Shown here in pieces: positions 34,725-42,859 of a DNA stretch of 64,000 nucleotides. Source of the stretch: SpSt-1165 sp964391725. Lineage in GTDB: Bacteria; Chloroflexota; Anaerolineae; Anaerolineales; Anaerolineaceae. The notes under the pieces were generated by a model. The model was not told the DNA's origin, did not search any database, and saw nothing but the letters and a program-made list of their open reading frames with translations. Location of the stretch: the NCBI GenBank assembly GCA_964391725.1, contig CAYMNB010000008.1, forward strand, positions 15,327 to 79,326, written 5' to 3'. A program made the position numbers and the translations under genes. Positions within the stretch are counted from its first letter, which is position 1. Each line of letters opens with the position of its first letter.

Positions 34725-35213
34725 TCAGGGAACCTCCGTAGTTGTATCTTGCAGAAAAATCTTCAGGTGATCGATCACCACCAAGGGCGCATGTGAACCC
34801 TCAGGAGCGATCTCAATGCCATGTTCCAGACAGGTCAAACGGCAGATATCACGAATGTCTTCTGCACCGCCTGCCAGTTGAATCTCAGATATGCCCTGAT
34901 CAATCAGTTTCTGCGCCATAGCCGTCATCCGTTTACGGATCAATCGATAAAGATCCATCGACGTTTTAACATAGTCAACGGTTAACTTCGCCCGCAGGGC
35001 AATGCCTTCAGGGGTGATAATGTAGCGCAACTTGCGCCTGCCAGCCCGTGTGGCCTTGATATAACCCTTCTCGATCATACGTTTCAGGTGCCAGTTGACA
35101 GTACCAATCGCCACCCCCATCCTGTCTGCCAGGGTTGCCTGGGTGGTGTTTGGGTCTTCCTCGATCTGCTCAAGCAGTGCTAAATAGCGTTCTTGGGACG
35201 AAAATGCGTTCAT
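34725..35213 (-). CDS. Winged-helix transcriptional regulator
   Basis: The N-terminal 75 residues form a winged helix-turn-helix: LLEQIEEDPNTTQATLADRMGVAIGTVNWHLKRMIEKGYIK with a wing in RRKLRYIITPEG. The remaining 85 residues (ISEIQLAGGAEDIRDICRLTCLEHGIEI) are an unfamiliar, possibly ligand-binding, Rossmann-like region. I start at ATG 35213, since the earlier TTG lacks a better ribosome site. It heads the glycan export/biosynthesis run and is preceded by a promoter with an inverted repeat, so it may autoregulate the operon. The effector is unknown. Confidence 0.8.
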   Translation of the reverse strand: MNAFSSQERYLALLEQIEEDPNTTQATLADRMGVAIGTVNWHLKRMIEKGYIKATRAGRRKLRYIITPEGIALRAKLTVDYVKTSMDLYRLIRKRMTAMAQKLIDQGISEIQLAGGAEDIRDICRLTCLEHGIEIAPEGSHAPLVVIDHLKIFLQDTTTEVP

Positions 35214-35236
35214 AGTGGTCAATTTTCAATGGTTGA

Positions 35237-35265
35237 ATTATAAATTAGACCACCCAATTGGTCAA
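35237..35265 (-). promoter_or_regulatory. Promoter and operator of the surface-glycan operon
   Basis: On the minus strand TTGACC (35260-35265) and TATAAT (35237-35242) have 17-bp spacing. An inverted repeat, GACCA-N6-TGGTC (35248-35263), overlaps the -35 and spacer. The half-site TGACCA appears again at 35215-35220, just before the regulator start. This is a likely binding site for the regulator encoded directly downstream. Confidence 0.75.
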
Positions 35266-35286
35266 CCTACGCTATTCATACGCCAC

Positions 35287-36417
35287 TCAGCGCCAGTGAT
35301 CGAACTCTCCTTGTTCAGTTTGCATGATTTCTTCACCCTTGCGGCATGAAAAGAAGCGTCGGATGGGCGTCAAATGCAGTTCCAACCTCTGTTCATCCGC
35401 CCAATACGTCAATTGCAGCCATTCTTTCAGCCCCAAAAGCATATCCCTTCCGTTATCCACATCGAAACGATAGGTCAACAGATAAGGATTGCCATGTTCT
35501 TCATCAGTTAGATAGTCAATCATCGGTTCTATTGCAGCGCGAACAGCCGTTGTATCTGGCCGTTCATGCAGACGTTCGATCGGTGCAACTGGCATATGCA
35601 AATTGGCGCGGAAAATTTTCAGAATACCCGGCCTGTGCAGCAGCAACGCCAGTGCCTGGTCATGTTTGATGCGCTGTTCGAGTGGAATCTCAACCCTTGT
35701 GCCTGTTTGATCATTCGCCTCCAGCATCAATGCAAAGGACTCTGATGCCACATCGTACATCTGCGCCAGCGTTTCTTGCGGCAGCAATTCATACACATGG
35801 TCCATCACTTTTTCGGAAAACTGGTGGTACACCACACGCGGGTCTTCTCCATCAGGAACCTTACAGGCAGGGATGGGTTTGCCAACCACCATCCGCAGTA
35901 CAGGGCGTTTGAAGGCAAAGATCGCATTGAGCGCTCCGTGTGTGCCGACCATACCGATCGGCACCACTGGTGCCCCTGAACGATGGCTTAAGAAAGCCAC
36001 ACCGCTTTTCGGTTTCATCGTGCCCGGATTCCACAAACCGCCTTCCGGGAATATCGCCAGATACGCGCCTTGCGCCACCACCGCCAGTGAATCGTTAAGA
36101 GCATGCCGTTCGGGTTTGCCGCGAAAAATCTCGATCATGCCATAAAAAACCATCACAGCTTTGCTGGAAGGCTCATGCGGCACATCGACTGACCCGACAA
36201 ATTCAACCTGGCGCGGCGAAAAAACAGCCAGCAACACCGGTTCCATCACCGCTACATGGTTGCCCACCAGGATAGCAGGGCCGGTTTTTGGAAAATTTTC
36301 CTTGCCTTCAATCTTTACCCGACAAACCAACGGCAGCAGCACCCGCCCTAAAACTCTCACCAGAAAACGCTTGAACCGAAATCGGGGGTATTTGATCAGG
36401 CTTTTGTTACGCGGCAT
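35287..36417 (-). CDS. PlsC-type lysophospholipid acyltransferase with altered motif I
   Basis: A 376-aa member of the PlsC acyltransferase family, which esterifies glycerol-phosphate lipids. It shows FPEGG (123-127) in place of the usual FPEGTR and GAPVVPIGMVG for motif IV. Motif I, normally H-x4-D, reads NHVAVMEP: His54 is kept but the Asp is Glu59. About 150 C-terminal residues are extra and unassigned (e.g. LTYRFDVDNGRDMLLGLKEWLQLTYW). The ATG has GAGGTAA upstream. The family call is safe, but whether activity is normal is unclear. Confidence 0.82.
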   Translation of the reverse strand: MPRNKSLIKYPRFRFKRFLVRVLGRVLLPLVCRVKIEGKENFPKTGPAILVGNHVAVMEPVLLAVFSPRQVEFVGSVDVPHEPSSKAVMVFYGMIEIFRGKPERHALNDSLAVVAQGAYLAIFPEGGLWNPGTMKPKSGVAFLSHRSGAPVVPIGMVGTHGALNAIFAFKRPVLRMVVGKPIPACKVPDGEDPRVVYHQFSEKVMDHVYELLPQETLAQMYDVASESFALMLEANDQTGTRVEIPLEQRIKHDQALALLLHRPGILKIFRANLHMPVAPIERLHERPDTTAVRAAIEPMIDYLTDEEHGNPYLLTYRFDVDNGRDMLLGLKEWLQLTYWADEQRLELHLTPIRRFFSCRKGEEIMQTEQGEFDHWR

Positions 36418-36491
36418 GGAATTACCTCACTTTGTTATCCGGAGGTCATTATACATCCAAAAAATGACAGGCAAAACGCCGGGTAATTTTT

Positions 36492-39347
36492 TCATTCACA
36501 GGTCAGGCCATTGAATGAATTGCCCGCCAGTGATAATGAAAAATCATCCTGCCAGATCTGAACCGCCATCAAAATATCCTCACCATTGGGCTGGCGGCAG
36601 CCGATATACAGGACATCCGCCAGATGCGGGATCTCGGTCCCATCTTCCAGGGTAATCGGCAGAATCGCAGCACTGTAATCATCAATACCCGCCACCTGGA
36701 ACACCAGCCGGTTGTAACCAAGGGGACGGTAAACACCATCGCGATGCCCGCCGCCTTCTCCAGCCGGGTAATAGCGCGGGTACAATAATTTGCCGGCACG
36801 CATGACACTGATCTGGTAGCCAGCCAGGAAAGCTTCTATCTCATCCGGCGTATATTGGTAACCGGCTGATTGAAGCTCATCCGACATTCGTTCATTTGCC
36901 AGTTCGGTATCTAAGGGCTGCATTTGCATGGGAAACAACCACCCGACCCACACGGGTGCGCTGGCGATCACCAACAGACAGGACAATAGCACCAGCCAGT
37001 GTTTCTTATGCGGTTTGCCATTATAGAAAGCGCTGGTATCTACTGTAGCCCGGCTCGGAGCCTCTTGCCTGCCTGACAACCACACAGCCACCTGACTGAT
37101 ACCCGCCGCCCAATAAAGAATCACTATCCAGTTGATAGCGACGATATAACGTCCGCCCGAAGTGCGCGCCATAGCCAGCGCCAATGCATAAACCACCAGG
37201 AAAAACAGCGGCATCAAACCTGCCCAACTGGTTTTTCGCCAGGCAGTTGCCAAACCTGCGGCTATCAACCACAGATGCCCCAACAGCCATATCCATTGGC
37301 TCACAGTGAGTTGCAGCGTGCTGCCGGGTGCCCAGAGAGAACCATCCGCACGCACCAACGCGTCAAGGCTGTCGTTGCGAAATGACATTGGAAACACCAA
37401 TGTAGACGCTATCAGGTTATTGAAGAGATGATTACCCATGATAGCAAAGACTCCTTCAGCCGGCGGATCAACCATCACCATCGCTTTACCAGCCAGTTCA
37501 GGCACCAGAAGAGAAACAAGGCTGGCGGTAGCTCCGTGGAATGGGACTCCAAGGCTTTGTGTTTCCGTCACAGAAAAAGAAAATACAGGACTGATCGACA
37601 CTTCACCAAACGAGGTGATACCTTCCACCTGCCAGCGGTAGTCGCCTTCCTCCCATTCCGCCTCTACCGCCGCCGCACAAAGCCAGGAGCTGGTGTTGCA
37701 AATCTCTTCAGCGTTAAATTGATAGGCTCCGAAATCCACACCCTCTCTCTCCACCTGCAGGGTAAAGGAGCGGAAAAATTGATGCCCGCGCCATTGGAAA
37801 CGTATGGTGCTTCTTGTCCCTTCAACGATAAAACCATCCATCGGAGAGGTGGGTTGTATGGCGGGCGCTTCCGTAAAACGCTGCACCCCGCGTACAAGAA
37901 AGTTATTGAGCACCGTGACCTCACCGAGTTTCACCAGATTGCGTGTCTCCCAGGGAACGACCATCAGAAAAAAAACGCCTGCTGCCAGTAAACAATTTTT
38001 CAGCAATTGTTTCCAATTCCCCCATTCCATAACGAGAATGAAGAGACTCAGCACAGGGGCTAACAACCAGAAATTCAACCGCACCATCACTGCCAATCCG
38101 GTGAAACCAGCCGCGGCTGCCAGCCATAGGCGGTTTTTCTGTTCCTTTTGCCAGCGGATGAGGGCATAAACAATCAACATCAACATGACCGCCGCCAGAT
38201 AATCAGCCGTCAGCAGTTTCGGGCTGGCTGATAAGATCAAATTTGCGCCGCGGATCATGTTCCAACCCCACGCCATGGTCAGCAACCCCGCCAGAACTCC
38301 GCTGGCACGGGTGTGGACGGTAGCAGCGATCAAATAAACCAGTCCGACCGAACCTGCCAGCAGGGCTGCCTGCAAACCGGTCAAGAGGGCATAATCTGCG
38401 TTTCCGACAATAGCATGTAGAAACACCAACAGCGTTGTATAAAGAGGTTTATCGACGTAATGCCCGTTGCCCAAACCCCGCCCCAGGGTAGCATAGATGG
38501 CGTTGGCGTCGTAATAAGCAGCATCAGAGAAGGGGTAATAGGCGCCGTTGGGCGCTGACGGCCCGGGAGCGAAGAAGGTCGCCGGCTGGTCAGTCACACC
38601 CCACAAAAAGGCAGCCAGAATCACCAATCCAACCAGAATGGCAAAGTCAAGTCTTGTGAGTTTTGTGATACTCTTCTGTGCCTGTCCTCCAGCCAACCGC
38701 ACAAACCAGGCGCCAAAAAAGACAGCCGCAATGACTGGCGCCAACAGCAGCGGCACACCCGGCCCATTCCAAAAATAGAGATCACCCTTCAACCCCCAGC
38801 GTGTGAGGACAGAGAACATAACCAGCCCCAGCAGCCCGAAATAAGCTAACAACACCGGTCTGCTGGTATGATTGAACAGCCCTGGTTTTCGATTGAATAC
38901 CATTCCTTTGCGCGATATGGTTAGCAACAAATAACCCGCAGCACTCCAAAGCACCACAAGCAAAATGACCGGCTTCAGTCGTTCCACGTAGTACACCAGC
39001 CTGCCGAAATCGCTGCTGGGCGTAACCAGCACCAAAAAACCGCTTACCGTCACAGAACTGAGAAGAAAGCAGATGGCGTTAAAACCTTTTGACAGCGATG
39101 CCAGACAGCCAATCCAGCCACTTCTCAAATCATCAGCGCCAATCGATCGTATCAGCACATAGCCGCTGGCAAGTATCGACAAAACGGCTGCTGCCAACAG
39201 GAGCAAGCGCTGGACTGAAAAACCACCCGCTGCCCCCCCATCTGACGGAATGGAAATCAGCCAGCCAAACGCACCGATCGACCCCGCCAACACCAGGGCA
39301 AAACAGACTCGATGCACCAATTTGATTGCAGTTGCGCTTTTATCCAT
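36492..39347 (-). CDS. GT-C (family 39/83-like) membrane glycosyltransferase
   Basis: A large polytopic membrane protein (951 aa) with about 16 hydrophobic segments. The first outer loop carries the GT-C signature SDAAYYDANAIY (274-285), typical of PMT_2/ArnT-type enzymes that use polyprenyl-phosphate sugars. Residues about 505-595 (FIVEGTRSTIRFQWRGHQFF to FSVTE) form a soluble beta-sandwich inserted between transmembrane segments, and the last 130 residues are extracellular. It ends the minus-strand GT4 run. Donor and acceptor are unknown; protein or wall-glycan glycosylation is likely. Confidence 0.82.
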   Translation of the reverse strand: MDKSATAIKLVHRVCFALVLAGSIGAFGWLISIPSDGGAAGGFSVQRLLLLAAAVLSILASGYVLIRSIGADDLRSGWIGCLASLSKGFNAICFLLSSVTVSGFLVLVTPSSDFGRLVYYVERLKPVILLVVLWSAAGYLLLTISRKGMVFNRKPGLFNHTSRPVLLAYFGLLGLVMFSVLTRWGLKGDLYFWNGPGVPLLLAPVIAAVFFGAWFVRLAGGQAQKSITKLTRLDFAILVGLVILAAFLWGVTDQPATFFAPGPSAPNGAYYPFSDAAYYDANAIYATLGRGLGNGHYVDKPLYTTLLVFLHAIVGNADYALLTGLQAALLAGSVGLVYLIAATVHTRASGVLAGLLTMAWGWNMIRGANLILSASPKLLTADYLAAVMLMLIVYALIRWQKEQKNRLWLAAAAGFTGLAVMVRLNFWLLAPVLSLFILVMEWGNWKQLLKNCLLAAGVFFLMVVPWETRNLVKLGEVTVLNNFLVRGVQRFTEAPAIQPTSPMDGFIVEGTRSTIRFQWRGHQFFRSFTLQVEREGVDFGAYQFNAEEICNTSSWLCAAAVEAEWEEGDYRWQVEGITSFGEVSISPVFSFSVTETQSLGVPFHGATASLVSLLVPELAGKAMVMVDPPAEGVFAIMGNHLFNNLIASTLVFPMSFRNDSLDALVRADGSLWAPGSTLQLTVSQWIWLLGHLWLIAAGLATAWRKTSWAGLMPLFFLVVYALALAMARTSGGRYIVAINWIVILYWAAGISQVAVWLSGRQEAPSRATVDTSAFYNGKPHKKHWLVLLSCLLVIASAPVWVGWLFPMQMQPLDTELANERMSDELQSAGYQYTPDEIEAFLAGYQISVMRAGKLLYPRYYPAGEGGGHRDGVYRPLGYNRLVFQVAGIDDYSAAILPITLEDGTEIPHLADVLYIGCRQPNGEDILMAVQIWQDDFSLSLAGNSFNGLTCE

Positions 39348-39376
39348 GCCATTATTGTAGCAAGAGAATCAAAATA

Positions 39377-40489
39377 TCAAGACATCAGAGATTGGTAAAA
39401 GGCCAAGGTCTGTTCAACCACCTGTTCGTCTGAAAAACGCTGGCTGACGAAACTTCTGCCTTCTTTGCCCATTTTCTGGCGCAATGCTCTATCTTCGATC
39501 AACCTGACCAGGGCTGCTGCCAATTGTTCACTGTCATGACTGGGTACCAGAAAGCCATTTTCACCATCAATCACTACAGCACGGCAGCCAGGCACATCCG
39601 TCGCTACCAGCGGTTTTTCACAGGCGGCTGCTTCCAGCAGGCTTTTGGGCACCCCTTCCCTATACGCAGGCAGGCAGACAATGTGTGCCTGGTGATAGAT
39701 GTTGACCATATCATCCTGCCAGCCCCAATACTCCACCAAACCTTGCTGCTGCCATTGAACCAGTTGGTCTTCGCTGATACTGGCAGGATTTCCGCGGTCA
39801 AGCTGACCAACCAGCACAAAGCGGGCTGCCAACTCCTTGTTTTTGATGATCCTGGCTGCCTCGACGAACTCTTGAATGCCCTTATCAATCAACAAGCGGC
39901 CGGCAAATAACACCAGCGGAGTGTCCGTGGACTCTTTGGCGGGCGCGAATTTCACAATATCCACCCCGCAGCTTTCAATGATGACACAGTGATCTTGCGG
40001 CACCATCCGGTTTTTCAGAAAGAGAGCCAGATCATCCTGGTTGATGAAGATGGTGTTGGTACGCCGCAGTGCCAGCCGATACATCTGCTTGACCAGCCAT
40101 CGCAGAAAGCCGCCCTTGCCAGGATTGGCAAAAACAAAACCAAGGCCGGTAATCGTGTTCACAACATGCGGGATCTTGGCTAACTGCGCGGCAAAAGATC
40201 CATAAATGACACACTTGATAGTGTAATTGTTCAGAAAATCCGGTTTTTCCTGTCGCAGAAGCCAATAAAACCGAAGGATCGTCCAAAGTTCCACCAGGGG
40301 ATTCATCCCGCGACGTGAGATAGGGAACTCACGCCATGCAAAACCTGCTGCTTTCAACCGCGGAACATAAGCCCCAGCAGGACTGACCAAAAGCACGTCG
40401 TAACCTGCATCACGCAAACCTTTGGCAGTTTGCAAGCGGAAGTTATAAAGAAACCAATCGGTATTGGCGAATAAAATTACCTTCAACAT
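39377..40489 (-). CDS. GT4 family glycosyltransferase
   Basis: A 370-aa GT-B enzyme. The N-terminal domain has ILFANTDWFLYNFRLQTAKGLRDAGY, typical of transferases acting on undecaprenyl-linked sugars. The second domain starts VLFAGRLLIDKGIQEFVEAA, with the E-x7-E donor site in VPKSLLEAAACEKPLVATDVPGCR. It lies between another GT4 and the GT-C protein in a run of four glycan genes. Substrates cannot be read from the sequence. Confidence 0.9.
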   Translation of the reverse strand: MLKVILFANTDWFLYNFRLQTAKGLRDAGYDVLLVSPAGAYVPRLKAAGFAWREFPISRRGMNPLVELWTILRFYWLLRQEKPDFLNNYTIKCVIYGSFAAQLAKIPHVVNTITGLGFVFANPGKGGFLRWLVKQMYRLALRRTNTIFINQDDLALFLKNRMVPQDHCVIIESCGVDIVKFAPAKESTDTPLVLFAGRLLIDKGIQEFVEAARIIKNKELAARFVLVGQLDRGNPASISEDQLVQWQQQGLVEYWGWQDDMVNIYHQAHIVCLPAYREGVPKSLLEAAACEKPLVATDVPGCRAVVIDGENGFLVPSHDSEQLAAALVRLIEDRALRQKMGKEGRSFVSQRFSDEQVVEQTLAFYQSLMS

Positions 40490-40545
40490 AGCCTATCTTT
40501 TAAACAGGTCATTGTACCTTCTTCATCACCTGCACGGTCATTATA

Positions 40546-41688
40546 TCACCCGAGTTTTTCGATAATTCGATAAAAGGCTGTATATTCACTAACAATTCTG
40601 TCGAGCCCAAATTCTTCCACAATACGAGTTCTGGCCCTTTGTTTGCGATCATGCAAGCCTTCTGGATCCTGTTGAACCAGTTTGATAATCCCATCGGCAA
40701 GGGCGCTTGCATCACCTACCGGCGTGATCACACCTGTGTCGGCAAGAATCCGCCGTGCATCTCCCACATCAGTACTGACACAGGCAACACCACAGGCCAC
40801 GGCTTCCCCCAACACATTGGGAAATGCCTCACCATACAAAGATGAGAGTACAAAGATATCCAGTGCAGGAAGAATGCCAGCAATGTCACCCTGTGGGCCC
40901 AAAAAGGTGATTGCCCCTGCCGGCAAACTCGACGGCATCAACGCCAATAACCGCTCATTTTGTGTTGTCAGGTCTTTGCCGCACAGCACAAAATGCACCT
41001 GGTTATGATGTTCATACACCCGCGCAAAAGCCGCCAGCAAGGTAGCATAATCTTTCTGCGGATCAAACCGACCGACATGCCCGATCACTGTAACATCATC
41101 GGCGATATTCCATTGCTCCCTGAAAGCTGACCGCGCCTGTGGATCAGGTTTGAAAACCGCCGTATCAATACCATTGGCAATAACCATTGACCTTTGATTG
41201 CGATAGCCCAACGCCTCGTGAATCCTACGCGCGCTCTCGGCGCAATAGATGATACCGGCGGGACGCCGTGACAGGCGTGTGCAACCCCAACGCAGCAATC
41301 GCGTCTTGAAACGGCTTTTGTGGCGATCCAGGGCACCATTCTGCACATTCCAGATCACCTTGCCGGGAAACAACAGCCCGCCCAAAAAATCGGCATGATA
41401 CATCCAGGTTTGAATGATATCGGGGCTGGTCTGCATAACTGTCTGCCGCACTTTCGCAATGCGCAACAGGTCGGTGACATCACTGCGGAATCCCAATGCC
41501 GCCACCGGAACACGGCATTGTAGAATCCTCTCCCCCACCCGGCTGATTGTGCTGAGAGAAATAACATGATGCAGCATCGTTTTCCCCTGGGTTGCACGTA
41601 TGAGTTTGTACAACATCATCTCAGCCCCGCCAACACCCAATCCGGAGATGAGATGGGTTACACGCAGGGGCTTAGCCAAACTACTCAT
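40546..41688 (-). CDS. GT4 family glycosyltransferase
   Basis: A 380-aa GT-B glycosyltransferase with the N-terminal glycine loop VTHLISGLGVGGAEMML, the junction VIANGIDTAVFKP, VTVIGHVGRFDPQKDYATLL and donor site SLYGEAFPNVLGEAVACGVACVSTDVGDAR. In the donor E-x7-E motif the first Glu is E in GEAF and the second in GEAV. It overlaps the upstream GT4 by 8 bases (41681-41688), so the two are co-translated. Confidence 0.9.
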   Translation of the reverse strand: MSSLAKPLRVTHLISGLGVGGAEMMLYKLIRATQGKTMLHHVISLSTISRVGERILQCRVPVAALGFRSDVTDLLRIAKVRQTVMQTSPDIIQTWMYHADFLGGLLFPGKVIWNVQNGALDRHKSRFKTRLLRWGCTRLSRRPAGIIYCAESARRIHEALGYRNQRSMVIANGIDTAVFKPDPQARSAFREQWNIADDVTVIGHVGRFDPQKDYATLLAAFARVYEHHNQVHFVLCGKDLTTQNERLLALMPSSLPAGAITFLGPQGDIAGILPALDIFVLSSLYGEAFPNVLGEAVACGVACVSTDVGDARRILADTGVITPVGDASALADGIIKLVQQDPEGLHDRKQRARTRIVEEFGLDRIVSEYTAFYRIIEKLG

Positions 41689-42784
41689 GGCACACAGGCT
41701 CTTTCAGCATCTCCAAATAGTAATCAATGTTGCCCTCATAGGAATATCCAAGCGCGCGCGCCCTCAGGGCCTGTGAAGCAACAGGATGTTGCAAAGCCTG
41801 TGACATGCCCTCTGCCAACGCCTGTGGGTCGTCAACCGGGACCAACACCCCATAACGCCCGCCATCGAGAATTTCTGCTGGCCCGGAGCGGCAATCCGTT
41901 GCTGCCACCGGTGTGCCATACGCCATGGCTTCTATCAAAACCGTCGGCAAACCTTCATAACGTGAAGAAAGTACAAACAACTTTGCCGAACGCATGTAAG
42001 GATACGGATCCGGCATGAATCCGGGCAGGAGGACTCTTCGCATAAGCCCCAGTTCCTTAATCAACATTTCCAGATGCTCCCGCTCTGGCCCCTCACCCAA
42101 GATGATCAACGAATAATCATTCGCCTGCGAGAAAATATGAAAGGCTCTTATCAAGATATCAAACCCTTTTTCTGGCACCAAACGCCCGGCTGCTACCACC
42201 TGATCAAAGCGTTGATTATCCTCAAAATTTACACTATCCCTCAATATGGTGTTGGAAATGACAGGATTGGGCAGAGAAATTACTTGTTCCGGTGCCAAAC
42301 CAAACTTCCTGACCAGATCTTCTTTCACCCCGAGTGAAACAGCACCGATTTTTTTAAGTCGGGGATAAAGCCAACGAACCAATGGAATTAACAGTTTATC
42401 CAACAGGTAAGGGCTTTTCTTCAGGCTCATAGAAAGCGTGCTATGCACCACTGGCAGCCACGGAATCGATACTTTTTCCATTTTCATCGCCAACCAGAGC
42501 GCAACGTTGACATGCTCCTGGGCCGTGATGATACCATCCCAATGATGCTCTTTGAACAAATTCTGCAAAGAAGCCACACTGGTGACCACCCTTTTTTTGT
42601 GTAGGTACATGACTGGGACATCTTGTGGTGGTTGGTGGGTCGGCTGTCCTTCCACATCACTGATGACGACCAACACAGTCTCATAACCATCTTTGGCATG
42701 AATGGCTTCAGCCAAATTAATCATCACACGTTCTACCCCGCCTCCCAGCAAAGTTGCCGTGATAAGCGCAATTTTCTTTGACAT
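41681..42784 (-). CDS. GT4 family glycosyltransferase
   Basis: A 367-aa GT-B enzyme, with TATLLGGGVERVMINLAEAI in the N-terminal domain, VVAAGRLVPEKGFDILIRAF and SSRYEGLPTVLIEAMAYGTPVAATDCRSGPAEIL in the donor domain, which resembles N-acetylgalactosamine- or galactose-type transferases. I start at ATG 42784 because AAGGA lies just upstream; an ORF from 42817 adds 11 residues and would reach into the dnaA terminator. This gene follows dnaA on the same strand but is separated from it by that terminator. Confidence 0.9.
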   Translation of the reverse strand: MSKKIALITATLLGGGVERVMINLAEAIHAKDGYETVLVVISDVEGQPTHQPPQDVPVMYLHKKRVVTSVASLQNLFKEHHWDGIITAQEHVNVALWLAMKMEKVSIPWLPVVHSTLSMSLKKSPYLLDKLLIPLVRWLYPRLKKIGAVSLGVKEDLVRKFGLAPEQVISLPNPVISNTILRDSVNFEDNQRFDQVVAAGRLVPEKGFDILIRAFHIFSQANDYSLIILGEGPEREHLEMLIKELGLMRRVLLPGFMPDPYPYMRSAKLFVLSSRYEGLPTVLIEAMAYGTPVAATDCRSGPAEILDGGRYGVLVPVDDPQALAEGMSQALQHPVASQALRARALGYSYEGNIDYYLEMLKEPVCHE

Positions 42785-42802
42785 TCTATCCTTCACATAT
42801 AT

Positions 42803-42842
42803 AAAAAACCGGTTCAATGAGATTGTATCATTGAACCGGTTT
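42803..42842 (-). terminator. Rho-independent terminator of dnaA
   Basis: A 15-bp perfect stem (42806-42820 with 42828-42842; 7-nt loop) is followed on the minus strand by six Ts. It begins 18 bases after the dnaA stop and isolates dnaA from the glycosyltransferase run. Confidence 0.93.
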
Positions 42843-42859
42843 GAAGATTTTGCGTTTAT

